A stretch of DNA of 64,000 nucleotides from Dolomedes plantarius (taxonomy: Eukaryota > Arthropoda > Arachnida > Araneae > Dolomedidae). Shown one piece after another: positions 26,903-39,294 of the stretch. The stretch lies in contig OU015491.1 of assembly GCA_907164885.2 (NCBI GenBank), forward strand, positions 114,279,580 through 114,343,579, in the 5' to 3' direction. The notes under the pieces are model-generated. The model worked only from the letters and a program-made list of their open reading frames with translations. It ran no database searches and had not been told where the DNA came from. Each line of letters begins with the position of its first letter. Within the stretch, counting starts at the first letter, position 1. The translations under genes were made by a program, and so were the position numbers.

Positions 26903-27655
26903 GGAAGTGTTAATATCTGGAGTTAGTTCCAAGGAAGTAATTGGATTGGGTCGATCAGTTACATACGATGGCATAAAATCTCTATCTGTAAAAATATCCC
27001 TATAGAAAGGGCAGATACCTGTCTTCCTGAAGCCAGACATTATGTTAATTGGTGTCGCTGCCAATGGGAGGGCGGTTTTTACAATTGGTGGAATGTCGTA
27101 TATTGTGATTGGGCGTTTATTCATTCTCATCCAATCATCGCAAGTTGAATTAACATATTTTTTGAAAAGCCCATACACAATTCTATCTAAACGTTGCAAC
27201 ATATGACTACAGTGACCAAGAAAGGACAAAAGCGTAACCCCATGAGTTCTGCAGTAGTCAATAACATCGGAAGAGAACTGGGAGCTATGGTTATTAACAT
27301 GAACTAAGCAGGGATTTTCTTTGGAACATCGACCGTTCGAAACAAAGCGTTTAGTGTATTTGAGAAAGCCAGATTCCGTTATCAAAAGAAATGAGTAAGA
27401 AGCATCACCGTCACATTCAATTGGGCCCTCTCGTACAAAACGGCGGTCGATAGTGCACTCTTGGAAATATGAAAAAGGGGAGTACTCTATTTCCTGTTGC
27501 ATTAACTGCTAATATCATTGTTACAAGTGATCCTCTCTCGGCTGATGTAATTGTTCCAATCTGACAAAATCTCCTACGCGCTATAACTTTATTAGGCTTT
27601 TGAACAGTTGTAATACCAATTTCGTCGATATTGCAAATGTTAGCAGAGCCTCATT
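26858..27655 (-). pseudogene. Pogo/Tigger-like DDE_1 transposase remnant
   Basis: The minus strand reads NICNIDEIGITTVQKPNK (first catalytic Asp), SAERGSLVTMILAVNATGN, a frameshift near IFPRVHY, GFLKYTKRFV and ENPCLVHVNNHSSQ. Then HCSHMLQRLDRIVYGLFKKY (third Asp), PIVKTALPLAATPINIMSGF and DFMPSYVTDRPNP follow. The second catalytic Asp of the LxLDNHSSH motif is replaced by Asn (VNNHSS), so the protein could not be active even without the frameshift. The tail past STGMVARF is read from the inserted SINE. The N-terminal domain is absent. Confidence 0.85.
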
Positions 27656-27795
27656 TAAACTTTTTTAAAATTTTATGCTATTTTATTGGCTTTTATAGGC
27701 TTATGGATGTAGAAAACCAACTCTTGAACTGTGGGGCATTTTGGCCCAGTGGGCTAACATGCCCCGGATTAAATGGGTCAACTTTCCCCATATCG

Positions 27796-28065
27796 CCATT
27801 TTGGGTTTGATCGTGGTATCAAATATTCTGTTAATATTTTTCAAACCAGTAGGCAGAAAATAAGCTATGAATAACGGCCCTTTAGATTGCTATTCACCTA
27901 AGTGAAACTTTAATTTAGAAACAAATCAGAAACGTTTATTTATTAGTGAAAAAATATCTTCAGTAAAATTTTGAAAATTTTGAAGTGGCTTTCGTTTGAT
28001 TGCCTCTCGCTGCTGACGCTGTTATGGGTGAAAAAAATCGTGATAAGACATACGGGCATTTTTTT
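27796..28065. repeat. ~750-bp tandem duplication, unit 1 (right part)
   Basis: Inferred continuation of unit 1 on the other side of the transposon; the assignment rests on the period arithmetic given at 25600. Confidence 0.5.
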
Positions 28066-28870
28066 CTGAGATGGTTTTTAATCGTAAACAAACAGATCAA
28101 AGTTTAAACACAAAATAGAGTTTTACATGTATAAACGGTTCACACGCAGATGAAAAGTTTGCTCCTGGTTTCTACGGCTACTGGTTCGCGTTAGAAAACT
28201 TTATTTTAGGAAAAATTCTTAATATTACTTGCAAATAAGGAGCGGAATACAAGAGTGGCGTATTAAAAGTACAGAAATGGGGGATTTTTTCACTATAGGA
28301 TATTCAACCGGGAAACTATAAAGTATTTCAAATGTGACTACAAATAATTTGTTCCAGAGTAAAAAATAGATGTATTAAAATACATAATGTAAGAACATAT
28401 TTCTGTTTTAAATATACAATTATGTGTGCCGGAGTTAAAAAGGCCCCAAGTTAATTTTTTACAATTGCGCAGTTTCACGATTTTGAAAAAACATTTTGAG
28501 CTCATTTTAGTGGTGTAACGCTCTAGCTTTACGCTTCTATAGAATACACTATGCAAGTTAGAAACGGCACCACGTTCAATCGTTTTAGTGAGGTAAAGGA
28601 CATTTAAGGGGAAAATAAATTTTAATTGTTTTCTTCTATAAAATTCAATCACTATGACATACGGCCTTTTACCTCTGGTACACAGAATTATATTTATGAC
28701 TTTATTTGCTCACATTTATCTGTAGTTCATGTTTATCTGTAATCTATCTACGCTACATCCTTGTTAAAAACATTTCTTTCATAATTTCTGATTCTTAAAA
28801 AATATTTATTGTCTGAGATTGTTTTCAATCGAAAACAAAAAATCAACTTTTAATCAGAAAACCGATTTTT
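28066..28870. repeat. ~750-bp tandem duplication, unit 2 and start of unit 3
   Basis: CTGAGATGGTTTTTAATCG at 28066 is matched by CTGAGATTGTTTTCAATCG at 28813. The interior matches 25600-26094. No coding domain is recognised in the unit. Confidence 0.7.
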
Positions 28871-29741
28871 AGATTTTTTATATATTAGCTTTCTTTTATG
28901 AAGAAAATTACAAAAAATTGAACTGTCTTTAAACTCTTTTGTTATTATGCCAGGGTCTATTAATGAAAAACTAACAATGACTCTATTGAACGCAGAATTA
29001 TTTTCTTTAGGTACTCATTATTACGTCTCCCATTGTCTAAAGCATAGGTTTTATTACCTCATTGGCGTGTAAAGTATTTACAGCAAAATAACTTAGAAAA
29101 GACGCACCTCCCTTTGCTCATTGAAAAGTGTCATGAAATTTTTGTTTATGTTTATTATATTCTTATTAACATTTGTTGATTCCGCAACATTCTACTTACC
29201 CTATGAGTTTGGCTATGTAGTTTAAAAAATATTCAATTAAAAAAATAATATTAACGCCCACATCATTCGAAATACTGTCATATTGGTTTCAGGTATGTTT
29301 AGCTGCTAGCCCGGAGCCTCTATTTCAATTCCTTTGGTAAAATATAGAAAAGTATCTGTGCAAAAGTCACATAAAAATAAAAATAATAAATGGTATATGT
29401 TTTAGTACTAGAGTGGACAAACATTACGCCTAATATTTAAAAATTACTTGGATCATTCAACAAAGAACAAAGGCAGCCATCGTAACCAAAAGTTTTTACA
29501 CTGGATCAGAGATGAAATATTATATAAGGACTTACCTAAAACAAACTATACTATAGTCAATAATCCACAGCAAAATGCATATTTTATAATAAAAATGTGG
29601 ATAACACTTGAAAGTATTATCCACAAAAATACGACGTTGAAAAAACGTCTTTCATACATATTTTAAAAATTTCCAATGGCAAGAATTACAGGGCAACAGA
29701 TATCAAAAAGACAAAAATACAAGATAGAAAAATGACATCAA
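28871..29741. other. AT-rich spacer
   Basis: No supported feature. The last 60 bp is probably the 3' untranslated end of the retrotransposon that follows. Confidence 0.45.
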
Positions 29742-30092
29742 TTAATCCATCAACGTATGTCTGGCAATCCAATAGCGCTTCCATAAAGAAACGGGAAGTA
29801 GAGCAGGACAAGAAGCAAGGTGAGGCATGGCCATTTCTTCCTGGTTATCACACAGAAGGTCGGGAGCCAAGTTAATTCTCTGGAGATGCTTACGGAGGCA
29901 ACCATGGCCAGAAAAAGGTCGTAGCATTGCCAGAGATTCGGGAATATCATGGACATGGACAAACCAGTGACTGCTTCTAGCAACAAAACGTGAGAAGAAA
30001 CATCTGAGGGTCTTTTTTACTATTGGCTTGATAGAATGGTATGCCAAATCTTGGTTGTTTAGTTGTAAGACAGAAGCTCCCGTTTTTGCCAG
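29742..30092 (-). pseudogene. Non-LTR retrotransposon ORF2, C-terminal end
   Basis: The minus strand reads AKTGASVLQLNNQDLAYHSI, then SGHGCLRKHLQRINLAPDLLC, NQEEMAMPHLASCPAL and LWKRYWIARHTLMD with a stop. This is the region after the RNase H domain of Jockey-like LINEs, where a C-x2-C...H-x4-C knuckle is usual. Here the second cysteine of the first pair is lost by a small deletion. It joins in sense to the fragment at 30257-30364 once the SINE between them is removed. Confidence 0.8.
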
Positions 30093-30258
30093 GAAGACAG
30101 TAGGGCGTTGGCATTCGGTTCAGATCCTGTGGGTTCGAGTCCCACTATTGCCATGGATGTTTCTACCGGTTCGGAATCGGCTTTAAACTGTAGGTCCTGA
30201 CTAATTAGCCCTCGTGTAACAAAACGTTGACCGTAGCGCTCCAAACCAAACCAAACCA
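30090..30258 (+). mobile_element. tRNA-derived SINE (family 2), inserted in a LINE
   Basis: Contains a B box, GGGTTCGAGTCCCAC, at about 30133. The body GTTCGGAATCGGCTTTAAAC, CCTGACTAATTAGCCC and a tail of CCAAA repeats follow. Most of the body recurs on the minus strand at 44708-44855. The LINE reading frame is broken exactly around GCCAGG (left) and CCAAGG (right), consistent with a short target duplication. Confidence 0.8.
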
Positions 30259-30361
30259 AGGAGTCAGCAACTTATTCCCCTCGATTCCGCAGTGGGCAGG
30301 GATCCACTGCAAGACTTATTATCAGTTTTCCTATGATCTGACAACCGTTCCAGAAGGCGTC

Positions 30362-30364
<3 letters not shown>
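30257..30364 (-). pseudogene. LINE RNase H fragment
   Basis: The minus strand reads LQWIPAHCGIEGNK, the very conserved RNase H motif (QWIPAHxGIxGNExAD) of Jockey-type elements, then a one-base frame change before VADSL. It is truncated on the upstream side by the (TA)n tract. Confidence 0.8.
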
Positions 30365-30408
<44 letters not shown>

Positions 30409-30426
30409 TAGATAGATAGATATAGA
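30365..30426. repeat. (TA)n-(TAGA)n microsatellite
   Basis: TA repeat followed by four TAGA units; it marks the truncated 5' side of the LINE fragment. Confidence 0.9.
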
Positions 30427-31029
30427 TATAAATCAAAGAATAATAAAATTGTTTGCAAAGTTCAGAGGAAATTCAGAAATTTCACATTTATGTCCATGAG
30501 AAAGATTACTTACATTCAAAAAATAAATTTTTGATATCATTTAACCTTACATCAAAAAGTATCTGCTGTAGGTGTATAATGTTACTCAGCAAATCACTTT
30601 AACAAACTGAAGATTAATGATTCAATGGCTTTAAATGCATCTTTGAGGCTCATAAATCTAATGAATTTGACAGGATGAAATTTCTTACCACATCATTTCT
30701 AAAAGAATCAGACTAAAAGTAAATACGATAGATTTTACTCCATCCTATCTAATTACATTATATCAGAAACAATTTCTAAAGAAAAATCAAAGATTTACTT
30801 CCTTTTTTTCCTTTCCGAAGGAACACTGGAGTGCTTTAAAGTTAGATGGTTAATGATGTAACAATACCTAGCAATTAAAATATCTTACCAAGTTTAAATG
30901 CTGATATTTAGACGGTGTCTGTAGACAACAGTATACAAATATTTTTTAAGTTTGCCATAAGCTATTACTTCTAGTCAAATTACTATTAATTTAAAGCGAA
31001 AGTTTTATTACAAAAAGAGAGTATGTCTA
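30427..31029. other. AT-rich spacer
   Basis: No supported feature. Confidence 0.45.
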
Positions 31030-32110
31030 TGTAATAAGCGGGATGTGAATATTCGGTATCTCTAGACGGCTATCTAAATTTGTAGGGTCCACCCAGCCGA
31101 AACTGTCAGGCACAAATTTACGGTTTCGACGCTTCGGGGCGCCAGAGAGAGACGTTGTACAGGGCAATAACACGGCGTCATAAAATGTCGAAAATTAAGA
31201 AGTCAGCAGCAATAAATCTGATGTCAAAGGTCGAGAAGCGGGGGATGGTCCGATGAGAAAATATCTCAGACACGGACAGGCATCAGAGCTAATTAATATG
31301 CACCGGGACATTTCAAAAGTGGCCAGTGCGATGAGGGTGACCAACAGTTGACCTATGAACAAGATGGCCCGTCCCTCATCCCAATAAAGGGGTGGTGCCA
31401 ACGAATGAGAAGACAAGAAGGCCACAGTCAATAAAAGAAAAGAAAAGAAAAGAAAATATATATACGAATGTTGGAGTATTTTCGCGGGATCCCATTAAAA
31501 AAAAATTAATATAAACTAAGCTGCTACTACATGGCCGACGAGATCCCGAATAATACAAAAATTGAATGCCCAGCGCGAGCCCCCTACTAAAAGAAAAAGA
31601 AAAACTAACAAGGCCGACGAACAAGGCTACAAGGCTGAGAAGAATCCTGAGACGACGTAAAATTGATTGACCAACGAAGGTTTGCAAAGTGATACAAAGT
31701 TCAATTATACAACAAGTTTTGAAAAGAGATGAATAAACTAATGCTACCAGGCCGATACCTGAATGAAGGTGTACTCACCCTCTTATATCGGTGAGACGAC
31801 GAATGAATCTACAGAGAGAGGAGACCGGTGATCAGAGATTGCCGGCACGAAGATTGCTACGAGGTGCCGAGATGAACTCGCATATGACCGACCCGCGGAA
31901 AACATAGAGGTGATCAACGCAGATCAACGTTCAAGGTATACTCCGAGTTATCATCGACCAATGAACTTTTCGTGACGAGATAGAACTATTTTTAATGAAC
32001 TATACTGCACAGTGATCGACAAATATTTTACGAACTTTTGTGCACAAGTGGTGGAGACGAGCTCAATCGACAGTGACAGCAGCCGCATGGGTGAGCATAT
32101 TTCCTAACAT
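31030..32110. other. GC-richer unassigned block
   Basis: Base composition differs clearly from the flanks over about 1.1 kb. It contains an (AAAAG)n run at 31435-31456. Short basic reading stretches on the plus strand include REPPTKRKRKTNKADEQGYK (about 31570-31640). A consensus-like splice donor, GTGAGCAT, sits after CAGCCGCATGG at about 32090. This could be an exon-like 5' leader, part of an LTR retroelement or an unknown repeat. I recognise no domain. Confidence 0.35.
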
Positions 32111-34590
32111 TATTTATTTCACATCCTTGCTTACTACATACTCGCCACTTGTCCGCAAGGGTCGAAATTGCTAACGATATGACGCATATGATGACTTGTA
32201 ATAGTGGACGATTTATATAATTGATAATAGTAAGAATTCAGCATTATTCTAGGTAATATGTAAGTAAATAGATAAATGCAAATAAATTGTATATACTTGA
32301 ATATGTAATAAGAGTGTCTGTTTAAGAGTTGTACCCCTTTTCTTAGGTAAGTGGCCGAAATAGAATTTGGTCGCAATGCGACACAAGATGTACTTTTATA
32401 CGATTACAGTCTAAGAACCCAATGGGGTTATTACGGTCTATTATTTCTTTATAACGTGTTTTGGTATCTTTCGGTTTTTATTCAACAAACTATTTGAAGA
32501 ACACAATCATTTAATGAACACAATCATTTAAAGAACGCAATCATTTCATATAATGATGTCAAAATGTCAAGAATACCAAATCCTTTCTTTAGAATTTATT
32601 TAAACTTGTAGGGATTTAATAAATTACTAGCTGAGTGGCAACCCGATGTGTTGCTTCGATTTAAAATGAAATTGATTTACTTCTTAAAGACTAAAAAAAT
32701 TTTAATCTCTTTTAAAAATATATTAGGTTTTTCTAAAGCGAAATAATTATTTAAGATTCTCTTTTTCAAATTTTGGTTTTATGGCTTTTGAAACAATTCT
32801 TTCAAATTTCAGTTTTCAAATTTTGCTTTTTAAACAAAAAAAGAAATTTATTCAATTAGAAAAAATTCTAAAGGTTTTAACTTCTCATTTCCTAAAACTA
32901 AAATTATTTCTGGCACTTTAAAATTATTTCTGGATTTCAATTATTAAATAACTCGTTCTCAGACTTTTCTCAACTAATAATTTTTTTCCTTTTGACAACA
33001 TGGCTGAATGTAAATGTTAAATCTCGTGGGGGAAAAAGTGCTTAAAAAATAGAAAGACAGTTCTGATGATTATAAAATTGATGGCGGAAGAATCGTCAGG
33101 AGTTGCTCACTAATTCGAAACAAATTTCACGAACTTACTTGCTGGAATTATTAGTGAGTAAAATAATAAGTCGAAAAATTACGAACTCGTCATTGAGTTA
33201 CATTAAGATACTATGGCGATCAGCGCGGGAAATTTCAAAAGTGAGTTTTGCAAGTACGCTTTTTAGAGTGAAAACATTTTTTTATTAAATGCATTTGGTA
33301 TATTTTTGAAGCTGAACATCTAGCAAATGCCGATAAATAGTAAAATTGACATTAATAGGTGAAGAAAACCGAAATATTTGTCCATTAAAATTGTCGATTT
33401 CGTGAAATTCTGAAAACTACTTTAGAGAAAAAGCTTCGTTTGCAATGAAAAACATTTTTAACTTTATAAAAATATGTATATCCGTACAGATGAAGAGTTG
33501 TAGAACACTTGGAAATAAAAAAATTGTCGATTGAAGGACGGAAAAGTTGAATTTTGCATGCATGAAAATAGTGGAAATTTGCGAAACGGAAAGGAGCTGG
33601 CCCACCCGGAATGTCATCTGTTTCTGCTGTCCGCTTCTTTTGAGTTCGGCGGTTTTAATTTATTAATTAAAAAAGATGTTGAGGATAGCATCAGGTCCGT
33701 CCGCGTATATCGGTATCAGTCGCGATATCCTGCTATGCTCGATTCGAGAGATTATCCCGTCCCCGTGTCCGCTCACTAACAAACATACATTTGTTTACCT
33801 TTGTGGCGTTGAATGAGTTAGTTATATAGGGTTATTTTAAACCTTAATATTATAAACTTATTAATGAATTAAGGGTATGAATGAATCTTACTAATTAAGG
33901 TGGGTTTCAGTTAAATTTAAATACAACAATATTTGCCATTTGGCCATTAGTGGTTAGACATTTTAAGATAGATGGTAAAGTTGCGTTGTGTTATTTTAAA
34001 ATGCAATAACCCATCATAATTAATATTATAATTAACACTGGTTCGAACTGAATGCTTCACTGTGGTGAATAATGAGCCAAAAGAAGAATGAAATTAAATC
34101 TAATAAATTTACTTAACCTTGGAGAACACCTAGAAATAAAATTATCTCACCTAAAAGAAAAAGCTTCATATCTGCTGAAATAAAATAAAACCTAAAGCTG
34201 AAAATCAGAAATTTTACTAAAAAGGCAAGGACCGACATGACACCACATTACAATCTACAAATAACAATTTATTTAAGAATTTCCCTGACAATATAACAAA
34301 CAAACTCATTAACTCCAGATCTTCTTAACATCATTCTGACAACCAAATTCAGTTGAATAAATACAATTTCGTTTAAATGAGTTCTACTCTCCATAATACA
34401 AATAATTATCAATAAAAACAATACAAATAAGTGAAGTGGCTGGCGAATAAAAAAAAACCTTCTAAATGAAAAAGTGATGAGAAAAAAACAAAAGTAAAAC
34501 TATAGAAAAATTCAGTAAATAAAAAAAAGGAATTAAAACTATATTACCCAATTAAAATGCTGCAGCACAAAAAAAAACTATCATTTTAAA
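32111..34590. other. AT-rich spacer with possible Helitron end
   Basis: Mostly low-complexity AT-rich sequence, A-rich from about 34090 to 34590. 33590-33780 is GC-richer without a recognised domain. A Helitron-like end at 32637 is listed separately. Confidence 0.4.
32637..32664 (-). mobile_element. Candidate Helitron 3' end
   Basis: On the minus strand: a GCAAC/GTTGC hairpin with a seven-base loop, seven bases further a terminal CTAG, then T. This is the canonical Helitron 3' terminus (hairpin, then CTRR, inserted before T). The stem differs from that of the 39-kb copy, so it would be another subfamily. The 5' end was not found. Confidence 0.45.
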
Positions 34591-35240
34591 AAATCATGAG
34601 GGGCACCCCAGGCAAGCGCCATTTCTATAGCGTGCCGGCCGCCAAAAAAAATCAAGACATCTCTCTCCATCGTGGGTTGCGGGTCCGCTCCCAGCCTCTT
34701 GGCCGGCCTCCCCCTCCCTGTCTCCAAATCTCCATTGGACGACTTTCTCACCCCTTTGTATGGCTACTCGTGGGTGAAAATGAGTGCGTCTTCGCTCCTT
34801 GATTTTAACAGGGAAATTCGGACCAACAGAATTTGAGGGGCTTGAATTATAATTTGATAGGTAGTATAGTATTTTATTTTCAAACTTTGATCTTGCATCA
34901 ATTCAGGATTTATTTTCTTTTACTTTAAACTCTGGAATTAACTCGGCGTTTGGCGATCTCAGGCGTATCCATGCGCCTACACCTCATCAAAACGGTGGTT
35001 TCGCTTATCTCTTGGCCAGCTGCAAAAAAGGGGTTGTTTCTTGAAATGGATACTTCTGTTAATCCCTTTATCCGGTGTAGTCCTGGGTATGTGCTGTGAA
35101 AATACTGTGAAAATGGAGGAGATCTCGTTACATTGCCTACCAGCCCAGCTTACACAAGGGTTTGGGTTCATAATACAAAATTTACTATTAATTGAAAAAA
35201 CAAAAATAAAACACTCTAAAATTAATAATTAACTATGTTG
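34591..35240. other. GC-richer patches, unassigned
   Basis: 34596-34800 is unusually GC-rich (GTGCCGGCCGCC, GGCCGGCCTCCCC), and 34970-35170 is moderately GC-rich with an open frame lacking an ATG. Neither shows a known domain or terminal repeats. Confidence 0.35.
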
Positions 35241-36899
<1,659 letters not shown>

Positions 36900-36905
36900 T
36901 ATATA

Positions 36906-38312
36906 CACTGCTGGCCACCCAAATTGCAACACCAAGAAAGACAAGAGATATCACAACAAAATGTGTTTTGTAGATAACATGTTGACCAAGTATCAAATGA
37001 TTAAATTTATAGACTTCTGTGAAGTGTGGTTCCTGCCAAAATCAGTAGCCAGAGTAGCCTCCATTGTTGGAGATCACCGCTGCCACACGCCTCGGCATTG
37101 ATTCAAAGAGACTTTGGATAAGTTCTTGGGGTACAACAGACCAAGCAGTTTCCCCACGTTGCCAAAGTTGATCTGCTGTGGCAGCTGGGGATGGAATCTG
37201 GGTCAATCGTAGAGCAACCATGGACCACATGTTTTCTATCGGCGAAAGATCCGGAGAGCGAGGCGGCCAGGGTATCAATTCAATCTTGCGATTGACGAAG
37301 AACCATTGGACAATGCGTGCCACGTGTGGTCGCGCATTATCCTGTTGAAATATGGCTGTGGGTAAGCCCTGAAGGTAAGGAAAGACAACTGGCTCCAACA
37401 CCTCGGAAATGTAGCGCTGGCTGTTTAAAGTACCGGCAATGCGTACTAGAGGTGTGCAAGGGTGATATCCAATACCGCCCCATACCATAATACCCGGTGC
37501 AGGACCAGTGTGGCTGTACATAACGCAGATGTTCAGCATGCTCTCTTCACGGTGTCTCCAGACTCGAATGCGACCATCGTGATGTTGCAGACAGAAGCGT
37601 GACTCGTCAGTAAAGACGATTTCATTCCATTCCGCCATCCACATCCTTCTGTCATCGCACGATTGGCGGCGGAGATGTCTGTTGTTCTGCGTCAAGGGTA
37701 GACAAAGCAATGGACGTCTTGCGGAGAGACCACTCTGCTGTAAGCGGCGTCGAATGGTACGCGCAGACACTGGATGATGCGTTACAGACTGCATGTGCTG
37801 TGCTATGGTTCGTGATGTGACTGAGCAATCAGTCACTGCCATGAGCACAATTTGCCTGTCATCACGTGACGTGGTGCGCTGAGGTGGATGCGATCGAACA
37901 CGCCGGTCCGTCGTACCCTCCTGCATCCAACGATCACATATCCGCATTACAGTTGTTTGATTTCGTCCAACACGACTACCGATTTCCCTGAAAGATAATC
38001 CACAATCTCGGTAGGCCACTATCCTTCCTCTGTCGAACTCGGATACTTGATCAAAAGATGATCGATGTTTTCGACGAGGCATAATTGATCGTTTTTTTTT
38101 TTTAAACCACAAGAAAAACACAATTGCCGAACTTGAAATCGTCGAAATCTCCAAGCCTTAAATAGCGCTTTGAAGTGGCGCCACAGGCGCGCGTGATGTG
38201 CGTCTGCGCTGAAATTCTAATCATTTGCATATCTCACCTCCGCTAATGCATGTTGTAAATTTCATGTTATTTGCATGTTTCCTTCAGGGTGTTGCATTTA
38301 CAGTGGCCAGCA

Positions 38313-38315
<3 letters not shown>
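36906..38315 (-). mobile_element. Complete Tc1-like transposon, 1410 bp
   Basis: Ends are CACTGCTGGCCAC on both sides in inverted orientation. The first 28 bp match at 24 positions and close with TGCAACACC. TA lies immediately outside (36904-36905 and 38316-38317). It holds a single uninterrupted transposase gene on the minus strand. It lies six bases (TATATA) from the preceding element and is followed by a (TA)n tract, so it sits inside a TA microsatellite. Confidence 0.95.
37042..38082 (-). CDS. Tc1-like transposase, DD34E, apparently intact
   Basis: A 346-residue DNA transposase that would bind its terminal repeats and cut and paste the element at TA sites in the nucleus. I start it at MPRRKHRSSF; the open frame extends 24 codons further up to another ATG, but family members begin at MPRRK. 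Residues about 11-55 (FDRGRIVAYRDCGLSFREIG and GRNQTTVMRICDRW) form the first helix-turn-helix. About 65-130 (DCSVTSRTIAQHM, VSARTIRRRLQQSGLSARRP) form the second. Catalytic motifs are IVFTDESRFCLQHHDGRIRV (Asp), AIFQQDNARPHVARIV (Asp) and SPDLSPIENMW (Glu), with 34 residues between the last two. It ends VAAVISNNGGYSGY, typical of this family in spiders (from memory). Length is normal for Tc1, about 340-350. There is no stop or frameshift, but expression and activity cannot be judged from sequence. Confidence 0.95.
   Translation of the reverse strand: MPRRKHRSSFDQVSEFDRGRIVAYRDCGLSFREIGSRVGRNQTTVMRICDRWMQEGTTDRRVRSHPPQRTTSRDDRQIVLMAVTDCSVTSRTIAQHMQSVTHHPVSARTIRRRLQQSGLSARRPLLCLPLTQNNRHLRRQSCDDRRMWMAEWNEIVFTDESRFCLQHHDGRIRVWRHREESMLNICVMYSHTGPAPGIMVWGGIGYHPCTPLVRIAGTLNSQRYISEVLEPVVFPYLQGLPTAIFQQDNARPHVARIVQWFFVNRKIELIPWPPRSPDLSPIENMWSMVALRLTQIPSPAATADQLWQRGETAWSVVPQELIQSLFESMPRRVAAVISNNGGYSGY

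Positions 38316-38372
<57 letters not shown>
38316..38372. repeat. (TA)n microsatellite
   Basis: Directly borders the right end of the Tc1 element. Confidence 0.95.
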
Positions 38373-38373
<1 letters not shown>

Positions 38374-39158
38374 CATATAAACTTATATACACTCACAGAG
38401 AAGCTTAATTGCTTTTTTCAACCTCTATTTGTGTGCACAGAGAAAGTGGTTACGAAATTCAATTTTTTTCTCTAGTCTTTAAGGGTAAAATAATAAATAA
38501 GCCACTCTTAAATCTTCCATAAATCTTTTACAGCGCTATATTTTATGTGAATCAAGATAATCTTTTTTCGTTAGAAGGGTAAATTTAGTGCGTACGTGTA
38601 AGATAAAACAACCATTTTTTTAAAATTGACGGCGATTTCATGGTCTTACACTTTGGTATTTTTTTACGCTGCTGAAACATGCTATATGTTTTGCACCGAG
38701 AGCAATGCATCTCACGTCAGATACGAATCTCTTGTCTCGGAAACCTCTGAAAGAACAATGAATTTTAATAGTTAAATGTTTTATTATCTTCGGAGCGCAC
38801 TGAAATATCGAGCTAACGTGTTGTAATTTTTTTCCTCCTTCTTTTAGGGAGTATATAAGATCGTTAATAATCTTCTATCTCTTGTTTCTTACTCAATAGA
38901 AATTATTTGCAGATAATTTTTGCAGCTTAATAGCTTGGTAATTTATATCTTCCATATTTTTGCAAACTCGGTTTATGCCAAAATGTTTGCCTATTTTGAT
39001 CTTTTAAAATTTTATTTATAAGAAAACAAAAAAAAAAAAAAATGAAATTCTAGTTAACATTTCCTTATTGTTATTTAATGATAATATCTTTAAACACAAA
39101 TTTAAAAAGAAGAGGACTGCAGTGTTATACCTGACAAAATGTAATGGTTTATGATGTA
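38373..39158. other. AT-rich spacer
   Basis: No supported feature. Confidence 0.45.
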
Positions 39159-39238
39159 CTAGCTGATACCCGTGCTACGCTACGGAGCACATCGATATTG
39201 AATACAATGGTCAATGTATGCAATTAATGCCAATATAT

Positions 39239-39294
<56 letters not shown>

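Larger units (their letters stand above)
26095..27795 (-). mobile_element. Pogo-like DDE_1 element with internal deletion and SINE insertion
   Basis: The left end contains CTGGGGCTTGTTGGCCCAT; the complement of the right end near 27772-27790 is ATGGGGAAAGTTGACCCAT, so these are imperfect terminal inverted repeats. GGCCCA/GGGGCA-rich motifs recur in the subterminal parts (26260-26300 and 27738-27770). The element carries the transposase remnant at 26905-27650 on the minus strand, lacks the N-terminal DNA-binding region, and has a SINE at 26523-26902. Confidence 0.65.

Noticed and set aside
30090..30258. Possible functional tRNA gene (good B box)
   Set aside because: The A-box half does not fold into a tRNA, there is a long non-tRNA body and tail, and a second copy exists at 44.7 kb, so it is a SINE.
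31195..31687. Two overlapping minus-strand frames with hydrophobic segments
   Set aside because: Low-complexity Phe/Ser/Leu composition from an AAAAG-rich region; no homology recognised.
35041..35232. Frame whose start looks like a signal peptide (WILLLIPLSGVVLG)
   Set aside because: There is no ATG at the start (it opens on TTG), no domain and no support for an upstream exon. The hydrophobic stretch may be chance.
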